The notes beneath the pieces were generated by a model. It was not told the origin of the DNA. It ran no database searches and saw only the letters and a list, made by a program, of their open reading frames with translations. Shown here piece after piece: positions 9,876 to 19,332 of a stretch of 64,000 nt of DNA. Where the stretch lies: positions 62,001 through 126,000 of the forward strand of contig NZ_JACVCV010000014.1 of assembly GCF_017811155.1 (NCBI RefSeq), in the 5' to 3' direction. Origin of the DNA: Lunatimonas salinarum. GTDB lineage: Bacteria > Bacteroidota > Bacteroidia > Cytophagales > Cyclobacteriaceae. How positions within the stretch are numbered: position 1 is the stretch's first letter; every line of letters begins with the position of its first letter. The translations under genes and the position numbers were made by a program.

Positions 9876-12800
9876 ATGATCAAAACATTTACACTGTGGA
9901 GTGGAAAGGCTTCTTTTATGAAAGGGCTCTTTCTCGTTGGATTGATTATCGCGGTGTCAACCTTTGACAATCCGCTGCTTGCACAGGGGCGTTCGGTCTC
10001 GGGGAAAGTATTGGATGAAAACAATGATCCCATCCCGGGCGCCAGTGTGCTGGTGAAAGGTACCGCAAAAGGTGCGGCTACAGATTTGGATGGTGAGTTT
10101 TCACTCTCGCTTTTAGAGGGGGAGAATACCCTCGAAATTTCATTTATCGGGTATAACAAGCAAGAAGTGGCTGTTGGTAACCGCAGCGCAATCACTGTAT
10201 CATTAGTACCGGATACGCAGGCGCTTTCCGAAGTTGTGGTAACGGCGTTTGGTATGGAACGGGAGAAAAAGGCGCTGGGTTATACGACTCAGTCCGTAGA
10301 TGGTAGTAAGCTAGCTGAAGCCCGGCAGCCGAACGTGGTCAACAATCTTGCCGGTCGTGTAGCGGGCGTGCAGATAAACAGCAACTCCATGCCTGGATCC
10401 GGATCGCATGTGGTAATTCGGGGATCCTCCTCCGTATCCGGAAATAATCAGCCCCTTGTGGTAGTTGACGGTGTTCCTTTGGAGCAAACAGATACCAGGC
10501 GATATGGTGGTGGTTTATCTGAGATTAATCCCGATAACATCAAAGAGATAAACGTTTTGAAGGGCGCCACTGCCGCTGCTTTGTATGGTTCTAGGGCAGC
10601 GAATGGGGTGATCATGGTTACCACCAAAGATGGATCCGGCACCAAGGGGATCGGAGTCGAATTCAACTCCAACGTCACGTTTGACAGGCCGATGGTCAAG
10701 CCCAACTTCCAGAATATATATGGTGGTGGGGCAGGTTACCGTACCTGGTACGTGGATGGCCGAAATGGTTTTGACGCGGACGGAATCCGAGGTACTGCTG
10801 GTGTAGATGAAAGCTGGGGAGCGCCGATGGACGGCAGTTTAGTTCCGCTTTGGTATTCTGCTCCGGACAGGGTTCCTTTATTGCCGCAGCCAAACAACTG
10901 GGAGCAGTTTTGGGAGACAGGTAGAGCAGTCCAGAATAACATAGCGGTGTCTGGTTCAAATGAAAACGGAAACTTTAGGCTTTCGTTAGGCAGGCTCGAT
11001 CAGCAAAGTATCATGTACAACAATGGTTATTACCGAAATAACTTCAAGATAAACGCAGGATATAACCTCACATCGAAGTTGAATGTAACCGTCAGTGCAG
11101 AATACGTAAAGTCAGGGTCCGACAACAGAAGATTTACAGCCAGTTCAGATTTTATTTGGGCGCACCGTCATACGGAATATGACAAGCTAAAGAACTGGGA
11201 GCAGTATTACGATATACAGCGTGCCACATTCAGGCCGGGTGATGATTACCCTTATGCCAACTGGCAGCACGAATACTTTGCAAACCCGTACTTTCTACAG
11301 GATCGGTACACCAATGCGAATAAAAAAGACAGACTTGTGGGTAATATTGCGGCGACCTATAAGTTTACAGATGATTTAAGCCTCATGATCCGGTCGGGAA
11401 CGGACTACTGGTCAGATAACCGCACAGATATCACAAGTGTAGAGCGGACAAAAAATAATGTTCGTATCCTTGGAGCTTACACACAGACCAATATCACCAG
11501 TCAGGAAACAAACAGCGATTTTATTTTAAACTACAACAAAACAATTGCGTCTAGATTTTCTGTAAATGTTCAGGCTGGGGGAATCAATCGTACCAATGAC
11601 TTCGCAAGCAATGCAGTAAACGTACGGGAATTGACAATTGATGGACTGTATAATTTGGGAAATTACGCCAGTCCTGTCGTGCCTTCCAGTGAAATCAGAC
11701 GGCAAACTGTAAACAGCTTGTTTGGAGCCGCGCAATTTGGATATAATAACTCGCTTTTCTTAGATATCACGGGTCGTAACGATTGGTCAAGTACACTGCC
11801 TATCAATGCCAACTCATTCTTCTACCCATCCATGGCATTGAGTGCGGTGATCACCGATTTGTTTGACATACAGAGCAACGTTTTGTCATTTGCCAAAGTC
11901 AGGGCATCCTTAGCGCAAGTGGGTAACGATGCCGATCCCTACCAATTGCGGCAGACGTTTTTAGCCCAAGGGCTTTGGGCTGGCACGACCCCTACTTATT
12001 CTGAAGCTCCGACTATTGCCAACAGGGATCTAAAGCCAGAGATTACAACTGGTAGAGAAGTTGGATTGGATCTGAGATTCTTAAATGGGCGCATCGGTTT
12101 GGATTTGACCTACTATCATCAATCTACTACGAATCAAATCCTTGCGGTAGCCATCTCCAATGCCTCAGGGTATCAGTTCCGTACCTTGAATGCTGGAGAG
12201 GTAACCAACCAAGGCGTTGAGGCGATGCTTACCGCGGGCATTCTGCAGAACAAAGGGGGATTTAACTGGGATCTATCCGTCAATTTCTCCAGAAACCGAA
12301 ACTTGGTGGTGGAACTGGCTGAAGGATTGGAAAACTACATTTTGGGCACGCAAAACAGTGTGACTTCTGAGGCCAGAATTGGAGAGCCCTATGGCACATT
12401 CTATGGTCGTAGGTACTTGCGATCCCCGGAAGGAGAGATTGTTTACAATAATGGACTTCCTCAGTTAGAGCCTGGTACATTCAGATTGGGCAACATTCAA
12501 CCTGACTGGATGGGTGGTATAGCCAACGACTTCAGATATCGAAATTTTTCGTTGGGTACCTTGATTGACATCCGAATGGGAGGGGACATCTTCGATGTAG
12601 GTACCGGTCTCGCCAGAAAAACGGGTCAGTTTGCAGAAACTGCGATTGGTAGGGAAGAGGGTGTGATCGGACAGGGCGTGAAGAATGTCGGTACCGCAGA
12701 GAATCCCTCTTATGTGCCAAATGATGTGGTCATTCAGGCCGCTACCTTCTGGAACGCAACCAATCCCCGAAATTACCATGAGGCGGGGATCTTCGACGGG

Positions 12801-13040
12801 TCTTTCGTGAAATTGCGCGAAGTTACCTTCGGCTACACCTTTCCCCAATCGTTGTTAAGCAAGACGTTTATTCAGGGGGTCAGATTATCGGTAGTTGGAA
12901 GGAATTTGGCCATGTTGCACAGAAACCACCCTCACATGGATCCTGAAGTAGATATGAAAGGTGGCAATGCCCAAGGGTTTGCCTCCGGTGAGCAGCCGTC
13001 TACTCGCAACATCGGCTTCAACCTAAATGTGACCTTCTAA
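9876..13040 (+). CDS. SusC/RagA family TonB-linked outer-membrane transporter
   Basis: 1054 residues. Signal peptide ends near ...NPLLAQG (~31). A carboxypeptidase-regulatory-like domain follows (SVSGKVLDENNDPIPGASV, ~34-110), then the TonB box/plug (VVVTAFGMEREKKALGY; plug to ~245 with DNIKEINVLKGATAAALYG), then a ~800-residue beta-barrel ending in an aromatic C-terminal residue (NVTF). It forms the active-transport channel of a SusCD complex. The partner SusD gene starts 28 bases downstream. No glycosidase or sulfatase is nearby, so a glycan substrate is not indicated; the adjacent aminotransferases hint at an amino compound or peptide. Confidence 0.97.
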   Translation: MIKTFTLWSGKASFMKGLFLVGLIIAVSTFDNPLLAQGRSVSGKVLDENNDPIPGASVLVKGTAKGAATDLDGEFSLSLLEGENTLEISFIGYNKQEVAVGNRSAITVSLVPDTQALSEVVVTAFGMEREKKALGYTTQSVDGSKLAEARQPNVVNNLAGRVAGVQINSNSMPGSGSHVVIRGSSSVSGNNQPLVVVDGVPLEQTDTRRYGGGLSEINPDNIKEINVLKGATAAALYGSRAANGVIMVTTKDGSGTKGIGVEFNSNVTFDRPMVKPNFQNIYGGGAGYRTWYVDGRNGFDADGIRGTAGVDESWGAPMDGSLVPLWYSAPDRVPLLPQPNNWEQFWETGRAVQNNIAVSGSNENGNFRLSLGRLDQQSIMYNNGYYRNNFKINAGYNLTSKLNVTVSAEYVKSGSDNRRFTASSDFIWAHRHTEYDKLKNWEQYYDIQRATFRPGDDYPYANWQHEYFANPYFLQDRYTNANKKDRLVGNIAATYKFTDDLSLMIRSGTDYWSDNRTDITSVERTKNNVRILGAYTQTNITSQETNSDFILNYNKTIASRFSVNVQAGGINRTNDFASNAVNVRELTIDGLYNLGNYASPVVPSSEIRRQTVNSLFGAAQFGYNNSLFLDITGRNDWSSTLPINANSFFYPSMALSAVITDLFDIQSNVLSFAKVRASLAQVGNDADPYQLRQTFLAQGLWAGTTPTYSEAPTIANRDLKPEITTGREVGLDLRFLNGRIGLDLTYYHQSTTNQILAVAISNASGYQFRTLNAGEVTNQGVEAMLTAGILQNKGGFNWDLSVNFSRNRNLVVELAEGLENYILGTQNSVTSEARIGEPYGTFYGRRYLRSPEGEIVYNNGLPQLEPGTFRLGNIQPDWMGGIANDFRYRNFSLGTLIDIRMGGDIFDVGTGLARKTGQFAETAIGREEGVIGQGVKNVGTAENPSYVPNDVVIQAATFWNATNPRNYHEAGIFDGSFVKLREVTFGYTFPQSLLSKTFIQGVRLSVVGRNLAMLHRNHPHMDPEVDMKGGNAQGFASGEQPSTRNIGFNLNVTF

Positions 13041-13068
13041 TTATTTTAACACGTAGACTGAAAAGCAT

Positions 13069-14529
13069 ATGAAAATCCATAAAATCATTCTCTATACACT
13101 TTTCTTGGTCTCCGGCTTGTTTGTCGGAGCCTGCACCGGTGAATTTGAGGAAATAAATACCAACCCCAACGAACCGGAATTGGTAAATCCCAGCCTGCTT
13201 TTGCCAAACGCCATTCAGGTATCGGCAGACAGGTACTGGGGTCACAGTACACGTTATGAGCGATTGAACATAGATGCCGCCATGTGTTGGATACAGCATA
13301 TAGCGAGAAACATCTATATCAACTCTGAGGGAGATAACTATGAAGTGCCTGTTACCATCGCATCCGGAACTTGGGACAATGTGTATCGGAACTCGTTGGT
13401 TAACTTCGAAAGTATGCTTCGGCTTGCCGCACCTGACGGACGATATCCTAACGTAAACTATGAAGGTATTGCACTGGTCATGAAATCCTTTACCTACTCC
13501 TACCTTACCGATGTGTTTGGTCCCATACCCTATTCAGATGCGCTGAAAGGTACTTCTGAGGAGGCAATTTATTCGCCCAAATACGATTCCATGGAGGATG
13601 TGTATGCAAGCTTGCTTGCTGACCTGAAGTTGGCGAATGATAAATTGACCGTTGGCGGACCAAGGGTTGAGGGCGACATTCTTTATGGTGGAGATGTGCT
13701 ACGGTGGAAGAAGTTTGCCAATTCCTTGAGATTAAAAATTGCAAACAGACAGGCAGCCAAAAAGCCGGCCGAATCGCGGGCGGTAATGCAGGAAATTTTG
13801 GGTAATCCAAGTGTATATCCCATATTCTCCAGCAATTCCGAATATGCCGCTTTGAACCATGCCAACGTTATTGGCAGCAGAAACAAAATGTTTGATGTCT
13901 TTTCAACTCGCTCTGACTGGAATATAAGCTCTACGTTGATAGATAAGCTGCTTGAATTGGATGATCCACGTATTGCAGCCTATGCAAAGCCAACTCCAGC
14001 TGGCGAATATGCAGGCTTGCCTAACGGATTGACAGATGAGGCGGCTGCGACGTTTGTCGCTTCTACTATTGGAGATCGGTTCCTTGATCCCGAAGCTCCC
14101 AGTATATTGATGACCTATTCAGAGTTGCTTTTTGTATTGGCGGAGGCGGCTTTTGACGGGGACATTCAAGGAAGTGCTGAGAGTTACTTAAGCCAGGCTA
14201 TTGCCGCCTCTTTTGATCAAAATGGGCTGACCATGCCGAGTGATTACATGACCCGTTTAGGTACCATCGATAAGGAAACCATTATGACGCAAAAGTGGAT
14301 TGCCTTATTCGGTCAAGGAATTGAAGCTTGGACTGAGTACAGAAGAACTGGATTTCCGGTAATGCCCGCACCACATCCCAGTTCCATCTTTACAAATGAT
14401 GGTGTGCTGCCGACTCGATTGGAGTATCCGCTTTCGGAATATTCGTTGAATAGTGACAACGTAGCTTCAGGCGTACAGATGCTAAATGGAGAAGATAATA
14501 TGAGAACGAGGCTTTGGTGGGCGGAGTAG
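13069..14529 (+). CDS. SusD/RagB-like outer-membrane lipoprotein (SusD-like_2 type)
   Basis: 486 residues. Lipoprotein signal with lipobox FVGAC (Cys22), followed by the characteristic EEINTNPNEPELVNPSLLLP. The helical TPR-like core carries the ligand-binding face. SusD proteins cap the SusC channel and capture substrate at the cell surface. The short ~490-residue form and the NTNPN start fit the SusD-like_2 family, often linked to non-glycan ligands. It is co-transcribed with SusC. Confidence 0.94.
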   Translation: MKIHKIILYTLFLVSGLFVGACTGEFEEINTNPNEPELVNPSLLLPNAIQVSADRYWGHSTRYERLNIDAAMCWIQHIARNIYINSEGDNYEVPVTIASGTWDNVYRNSLVNFESMLRLAAPDGRYPNVNYEGIALVMKSFTYSYLTDVFGPIPYSDALKGTSEEAIYSPKYDSMEDVYASLLADLKLANDKLTVGGPRVEGDILYGGDVLRWKKFANSLRLKIANRQAAKKPAESRAVMQEILGNPSVYPIFSSNSEYAALNHANVIGSRNKMFDVFSTRSDWNISSTLIDKLLELDDPRIAAYAKPTPAGEYAGLPNGLTDEAAATFVASTIGDRFLDPEAPSILMTYSELLFVLAEAAFDGDIQGSAESYLSQAIAASFDQNGLTMPSDYMTRLGTIDKETIMTQKWIALFGQGIEAWTEYRRTGFPVMPAPHPSSIFTNDGVLPTRLEYPLSEYSLNSDNVASGVQMLNGEDNMRTRLWWAE

Positions 14530-14640
14530 CCTCAAGCTTGCCCGTGTAGTTTTCACGAATTGTATCAACCATTTAGTCCAGAAAATTTATCCACCAGCAA
14601 TTAAGCAGCGTTTCTGTCTGGTTGCAAAAAATAAAGAGAT

Positions 14641-15084
14641 ATGAAATTACAGTTAAAACATATTCGATTGTACACAGCGCTTATAGCCTTGTTTTTTGGA
14701 GTTTCCTGTGTGGAGACAGATGAATTGGTTACGCCAAACGTCGCATCGCCCGTATTGGTGGTGCTACAGGGGTCTTCTTTTGAGGCAAGTGCGCCCGTTT
14801 CGGTCAGTGGTCGGTTTTATGAACTTGACAAGACTGGTATTCTTGATAACACCGTGGGCATAGACTCTATTCCGGTTTCCGGGTTACAAGTAAGGGTGTT
14901 CATTAATCATACCCAAGAGATCGGATCAGCCACCACGGACAATACCGGGAGGTTGGTCTTCGAACAGCCTTGGTCCAGTTTGGGGCTATCCGCTCCAGCT
15001 TCCGGCAACTCGGTTCGCTTGGAATTTGCGGGCGTTCATAAGGACATTGCATTCAGAACCTACCACAATGTGAGTGTAAGGTAA
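14641..15084 (+). CDS. Small lipoprotein of the SusCD locus
   Basis: 147 residues, no recognised family. Signal peptide with lipobox FGVSC (Cys23), then a beta-rich domain with the pattern SGLQVRVFINH...IGSATTDNTGRLVFEQP, reminiscent of an Ig-like or carboxypeptidase-regulatory fold (inference). It lies 111 bases after SusD in the same direction and before a strong hairpin, so it is probably the third gene of the SusCD transcript. It may be a surface accessory of the transporter. Confidence 0.75.
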   Translation: MKLQLKHIRLYTALIALFFGVSCVETDELVTPNVASPVLVVLQGSSFEASAPVSVSGRFYELDKTGILDNTVGIDSIPVSGLQVRVFINHTQEIGSATTDNTGRLVFEQPWSSLGLSAPASGNSVRLEFAGVHKDIAFRTYHNVSVR

Positions 15085-15107
15085 CAACTCATAGTTGCTG
15101 GAGACAG

Positions 15108-15174
15108 CCTTTAGGGAATTTATCACCTATTCTTATGCCAGTTTTTTGGACAGAAGGTGGTTATTCCCTAAAGG
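15108..15174 (+). terminator. Large inverted repeat after the SusCD operon
   Basis: Perfect 12-bp arms CCTTTAGGGAAT (15108-15119) and ATTCCCTAAAGG (15163-15174), with inner CACC/GGTG pairing, followed by TGTTTTCGTTT. It would end or attenuate the SusCD-lipoprotein transcript before the aminotransferase gene. Confidence 0.65.
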
Positions 15175-15229
15175 TGTTTTCGTTTAAAATATTTCATTTA
15201 ATCCATTCACTTTAACCCTAACATTCATT

Positions 15230-16378
15230 ATGAAAAATGTAAATCGAAGAAGCTGGCTGAAGGCCAGTATGACAGCTACTGCCGGACTCTTTGCCGGTGG
15301 CTATGTGAACGCCTCCCCTGATGCGTTTCAATTTGAAGAGCTAAAGAAAAAACGTCCCTCCGATTATTATGCCCGTTTATCTTCTAACGAAAACCCTTTT
15401 GGTCCGGCGGCATCTGCAAAGAAGGCGCTGAAGGCAGCCATAGAAGATTCGTTCCTTTACCCAAGGGCCTATCGGGAAACGCTCTTGGACACCATTGCCG
15501 AAGTGGAAGGGGTGGATAAAAGCTACATTTTACTCGGTGCGGGTTCCAGTGAGTTGCTTCATGCAACTGCAAGGGTATATGGAGGCAAAAGCTCCAAAGT
15601 GCTCTCCGCTGACCCGACCTATTTCTCATTGGTACGATCCGCCGAATCGCTTGGTGCAGACTGGGTGAAAGTGCCGTTGACCAAAGAGTTGGACCACAAT
15701 CTGGGAGCTATGGAAAGCAAGGTTACCAAGGATATATCCCTGCTTTACATGGTGAATCCCAACAATCCTACCGGTAAGATCATGACAGGTACTGAAATCC
15801 GATCTTTCTGTGACCTCGTATCGGATAAAGTGCCTGTATTTGTTGACGAGGCCTATATCGATTACATGAAGGATCCGGCAGGTAGTACTACTGTAGAATG
15901 CGTACGGAAAGGTAAGAATATCATTGTAGCAAAGACCTTTTCCAAGGTGCATGCCTTTGCTGGGCTGCGTGTGGGTTATTGCATTGCCCAGCCAGATGTG
16001 ATCAAGGCGCTTACTGCTGAGGGGCCAAGAAACTCGTTGTCTGGACCTTCAATGGCTGCTGCGGCTGCCAGCCTTACAGATGCTGAGTTCTTGAAATATT
16101 CCGTCAAAAAGAACGACGAGGGTAAGGATTATGTGTACAGTGAACTTAAGAAGTTGGGGTATGATTACATTCCTTCCCATACCAATTTTATTCTCTTTCC
16201 AATTCCCATGGATGGAGAAGATTTCCGTAAAAAGATGATGGCGAATCAAGTGTCCATTAAAACGGCCTTGATAGACAAGCAGACTTATTGTAGGGTTAGC
16301 ATGGGTACCTTGGACGACCTTGGTATGTTTGTGGACGCGTTTAAGAAGGTAGCTTCTCAGAAGTTGAACAAGGCGTAA
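15230..16378 (+). CDS. Tat-exported PLP-dependent aminotransferase, HisC-like (copy 1)
   Basis: 382 residues, aspartate-aminotransferase fold type I, closest by pattern to histidinol-phosphate aminotransferases. The N terminus has a twin-arginine motif (NRRSWLKAS) and a hydrophobic stretch ending near residue 28, so the folded holoenzyme should be exported. Catalytic features are intact: LSSNENPFGP, NPNNPTGK, VDEAYIDY, the PLP lysine Lys239 in TFSKVH, and GLRVGY. The export signal and SusCD context argue against a role in histidine synthesis. The substrate is unknown. A second, diverged copy lies at 17860-19029 on the other strand. Confidence 0.88.
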   Translation: MKNVNRRSWLKASMTATAGLFAGGYVNASPDAFQFEELKKKRPSDYYARLSSNENPFGPAASAKKALKAAIEDSFLYPRAYRETLLDTIAEVEGVDKSYILLGAGSSELLHATARVYGGKSSKVLSADPTYFSLVRSAESLGADWVKVPLTKELDHNLGAMESKVTKDISLLYMVNPNNPTGKIMTGTEIRSFCDLVSDKVPVFVDEAYIDYMKDPAGSTTVECVRKGKNIIVAKTFSKVHAFAGLRVGYCIAQPDVIKALTAEGPRNSLSGPSMAAAAASLTDAEFLKYSVKKNDEGKDYVYSELKKLGYDYIPSHTNFILFPIPMDGEDFRKKMMANQVSIKTALIDKQTYCRVSMGTLDDLGMFVDAFKKVASQKLNKA

Positions 16379-16436
16379 ACTACAATCCATAGTAATTTTT
16401 ATTTTCAATTCTTTTCTAATTCTTTTTTTCCATCGC

Positions 16437-16481
16437 CCGCCGCCAGGTTGGATTTGATCCAGCGTGTCGGCGGTTTTTTTT
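16437..16481 (+). terminator. Terminator after aminotransferase copy 1
   Basis: Outer stem CCGCCG/CGGCGG, inner stem TGGAT-TTG-ATCCA, then eight T. Follows the gene by ~60 bases. Confidence 0.85.
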
Positions 16482-16585
16482 GATTATAGGAAATGAGCTT
16501 ATTTGGAGCGGCATCAAATAAAAGGATAGTTGCGAAAGAAATAATCCATTGGCGGATAGGAATTATTTTTCAAGGGATATAGACT

Positions 16586-16620
16586 AAAAAAAAGCAGGAC
16601 TTATTAGCCCTGCTTTTTAA
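16586..16620 (-). terminator. Terminator for the AEC transporter gene
   Basis: On the minus strand GCAGG / CCTGC with a ten-base loop followed by eight T, ~55 bases past the AEC stop. The A/T flanks on both sides make it usable in both directions. Confidence 0.8.
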
Positions 16621-16668
16621 CCTGATTAAGGTGGTTAGTGGTGGTTTTTAATTTTTGCGGTTGTCGGG

Positions 16669-17781
16669 TTAGTGTCCTTCTTTTTCGAAGGAGGGTTTGT
16701 ATTCGATAAGATTAAACCAAGAGAGCACCGGTTTGATGATTCCCAAGGCTATCAATCCAAAACCTACTGCGAGTAAGGTGGACGATGACGCAAACAACTC
16801 ACCGAATGAAAAAACCGTCAACATAACCACTGTAGAAAACGGTAGGGAAACAGCGAGTATGTTCACAGCCAGTTCCATGTCGAATGTTTTATTTCGCTTA
16901 TTTTCACGTTTTTGCTCAAGTGCTGTAATAGAAGCCATATGGGCAAAGGGCCAAAAGCTGATGGCACTCTGGGGGAATACCACCAGCACCATAATCGCCG
17001 CAAAGGATAGTTGAGGAGCAAATAATAGGACAGCCCCGCTGAGTACAAAGGTTAATCCTGATCTTACCAGTAACAATCCGGCAATTTTTCGAATCTGTTT
17101 CCAATTGAAGATAACTGCAACACCGATGTAAATCAGTACCAGAGGCGTCATCAAGTTGCTAAGTGTGCCAATTGCCGTTGATATGGACGTTGGAAGGTCA
17201 ACGAGATGGATGTCCAAACTTAATAACACCAGAGCAAGAATAATTACGATATTTATCGGTTCATTGATCAAGCTCAGCAACAGAGACTTTATCTTGTCTC
17301 CATTTCCGGTTTTTAAATCTTGGTTAATCTTAAAGTACCATCTCATCGCAATCAAATAGGCAATAATCAGCACGAAGATTTTGTTTCCGATGTCTGCAAG
17401 GGCACCCCATGCCAACGCATCGTCTCCCAGATATTCGATGAGAAAAGGAAAACAAGACAAACCAGGGGCCAGCGACGGAAACAGCAAAAGGTAAGTCCGA
17501 TACGTGCTGCTGTCCTTTTCAATCCCAAAAAACGGCAGTGTATATTTCAAAATAAAATACAAGACTACGTTAAAAGCGATCGCTAGGATTGGCAGCATCA
17601 GCAAGTCCGGCTGCACCTCTGCCTTCAACAACGCCACGAAGATGATTGCCGGTAATGCTACAGTAAGTATCAGCGTTTTTAACCCCTTTTGTTGCGCAGA
17701 ATCTCCAAGCTTCCCTCTTAGCAAGAATCCTATTACTAACAAGATTAGTAGGGAAAGCGTCTTTTGGACTGCTATATTCAT
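16669..17781 (-). CDS. AEC family (auxin efflux carrier-like) transporter
   Basis: 370 residues with about ten hydrophobic helices in two five-helix halves separated by a polar stretch (KINQDLKTGNGDKIKS, ~155-170). AEC permeases are inner-membrane secondary carriers, in bacteria often for malate, other carboxylates or amino-acid-like anions. It sits between two Tat-exported aminotransferase genes and is co-oriented with copy 2 (78-base gap), so it may be the inner-membrane step of the same pathway. Direction and substrate are not evident from sequence. Confidence 0.85.
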   Translation of the reverse strand: MNIAVQKTLSLLILLVIGFLLRGKLGDSAQQKGLKTLILTVALPAIIFVALLKAEVQPDLLMLPILAIAFNVVLYFILKYTLPFFGIEKDSSTYRTYLLLFPSLAPGLSCFPFLIEYLGDDALAWGALADIGNKIFVLIIAYLIAMRWYFKINQDLKTGNGDKIKSLLLSLINEPINIVIILALVLLSLDIHLVDLPTSISTAIGTLSNLMTPLVLIYIGVAVIFNWKQIRKIAGLLLVRSGLTFVLSGAVLLFAPQLSFAAIMVLVVFPQSAISFWPFAHMASITALEQKRENKRNKTFDMELAVNILAVSLPFSTVVMLTVFSFGELFASSSTLLAVGFGLIALGIIKPVLSWFNLIEYKPSFEKEGH

Positions 17782-17859
17782 AAATGTATTTGATTATTAG
17801 TGGTCAATGCATATTAATATGGGGGTTATTTGGGTTTATTGTCGTAGGTTTTGTGGCTG

Positions 17860-19029
17860 TTAGGTAGTGGAAACTTTTAGTGCATCTACAAATAGCTTCA
17901 TCTCATCCATGGTGCCCATACTTACCCTGCACCAGGAGGAATCATACATGGAATATACCCGGATACCCACACCTTGATCCAGCATTTTTTTAGCGAAAGC
18001 TTTGCCCTCGTGCTCAATTGGAAAGATCATAAAGCTTGTATGGGAAGGGATCGGAGAAAAGCCCATAGAAACCACTTTGTCTAGGGTGAATTCTTTGGAT
18101 TCCTTGTTCCATTTGCGGCAATTGGTCAGGAATTGCTCATCCTGCATGCTTGCAATAGCCCCCTTCAATGAAGTTACGCATAGCCCCATGGTTCCTCGTA
18201 CCAAAGAAGTGATTGATTTGATGCGTTCTTCGGTTGCTACCAAGTAGCCTACCCGTAGTCCTGCCATACCATGAATCTTGGAAAATGTCCTTGCTACCAT
18301 TACATCATATCCTTCCGCTACCAAGCCTGCCATCGTATTGTCTTCTGGCTTGTCCATAAACTCCAAATAGGCTTCGTCAACGAAAATAGGTGCCTTTTTC
18401 GAAGCTGATTTACAAAACTCTTTCAAAGAAGAACTTCCTGTGATCGCCCCCATTGGATTGTTTGGGTTACAAACATAGATCAACTTGGTCTTTCCGTCTA
18501 CCGCAGCGCTCATTCCTGGGAGATCATGGGAATAGTCGCTTTTCAGAGGAACAGCTTTCCAGCTGCCACCAATCTTTTCAGCGGTATTGACCAATGACAT
18601 GTAGGTGGGATCCGCGGAAACTACATTGCCGCCATCTTTGCATAATACGATCGCTGTCTTCTCCAGTAGGTCCGTGGAGCCTGGGCCTAACATGATGTTT
18701 TCAGGTTTCACACCTTCTTTTTCTGCAATCATGCTGATCAAATAAGCTGCGTCTGCATGGCCGTACCGGTTGCCCACAGATATGGATTCTGCAATGGCCT
18801 TTTGAACCTTAGCAGAAGGTCCAAATGGATTCTCGTTTGCAGAAAGCCGTGCCCTCATTTTAACCTCATTTAAAGGCGGGAGAATAACCTCTTTAACCAA
18901 ACTCTCACTGCTCCACTTCGCTGCTGTTGAGCCGTTACTTTTTGCAAATAGCTCACTGGAAGCTAGGGAGATAGACCCTAATCCCAGCACGCTTGTTTTA
19001 AGCCAGTTTCTTCTGTTGATGTTTTTCAT
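17860..19029 (-). CDS. Tat-exported PLP-dependent aminotransferase, HisC-like (copy 2)
   Basis: 389 residues, paralogue of the enzyme at 15230-16378. Twin-arginine signal NRRNWLKTS followed by a hydrophobic stretch; then LSANENPFGP, NPNNPMGA, VDEAYLEF, PLP lysine Lys251 in TFSKIH, and GLRVGYL. The two copies differ widely outside the motifs (the Thr of NPNNPTG is Met here), so different substrates or successive reactions are plausible. It is upstream of, and co-oriented with, the AEC transporter gene, probably in one transcript. A 303-base gap separates it from the divergent small gene at 19333. Confidence 0.88.
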   Translation of the reverse strand: MKNINRRNWLKTSVLGLGSISLASSELFAKSNGSTAAKWSSESLVKEVILPPLNEVKMRARLSANENPFGPSAKVQKAIAESISVGNRYGHADAAYLISMIAEKEGVKPENIMLGPGSTDLLEKTAIVLCKDGGNVVSADPTYMSLVNTAEKIGGSWKAVPLKSDYSHDLPGMSAAVDGKTKLIYVCNPNNPMGAITGSSSLKEFCKSASKKAPIFVDEAYLEFMDKPEDNTMAGLVAEGYDVMVARTFSKIHGMAGLRVGYLVATEERIKSITSLVRGTMGLCVTSLKGAIASMQDEQFLTNCRKWNKESKEFTLDKVVSMGFSPIPSHTSFMIFPIEHEGKAFAKKMLDQGVGIRVYSMYDSSWCRVSMGTMDEMKLFVDALKVSTT

Positions 19030-19249
19030 GATTTCTCTGTTGTTAGTAGTGATCTAATGAGTGATAAATTTAGCGCAAATTCCAATTAAAAAAAATTAAT
19101 TCCATCATTTGAGTTGAAAAAATAACCTTGAAATATAAAAAAGAGTTTATAGTTGAATTATTGGGTTTAATTTTGATCAGATAATCTGAAAAATTTTGAT
19201 TAATAAACGAAAAGTAGATTTCAAATTAACCTACTATTTCAGTTTTTGA
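19030..19249. other. AT-rich divergent intergenic region
   Basis: Part of the ~300-base gap between aminotransferase copy 2 (minus) and the small gene at 19333 (plus). No gene or clear minus-strand TAnnTTTG box is seen. The plus-strand promoter lies at its right end. Confidence 0.4.
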
Positions 19250-19301
19250 TTTGTTTATAAAACAAACATTTGTATCTTTGGTTTGTTGATTATATAAACA
19301 A
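19250..19301 (+). promoter_or_regulatory. Promoter with palindromic operator for the small gene/LexA-like pair
   Basis: TTG at 19251-19253, a 19-base spacer and TATCTTTG at 19273-19280: a perfect Bacteroidetes promoter. Overlapping it is a palindrome TTTGTTT-ATA-AAACAAA (19250-19266), and a weaker copy, TTGTT...AACAA, lies at 19283-19301 just past the -7 box. A repressor bound here would block RNA polymerase. The HTH repressor encoded in the same transcript is the obvious candidate (inference). Confidence 0.7.
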
Positions 19302-19332
19302 TGGTTTCATTTTAACGCAATGTCATTTTGTC

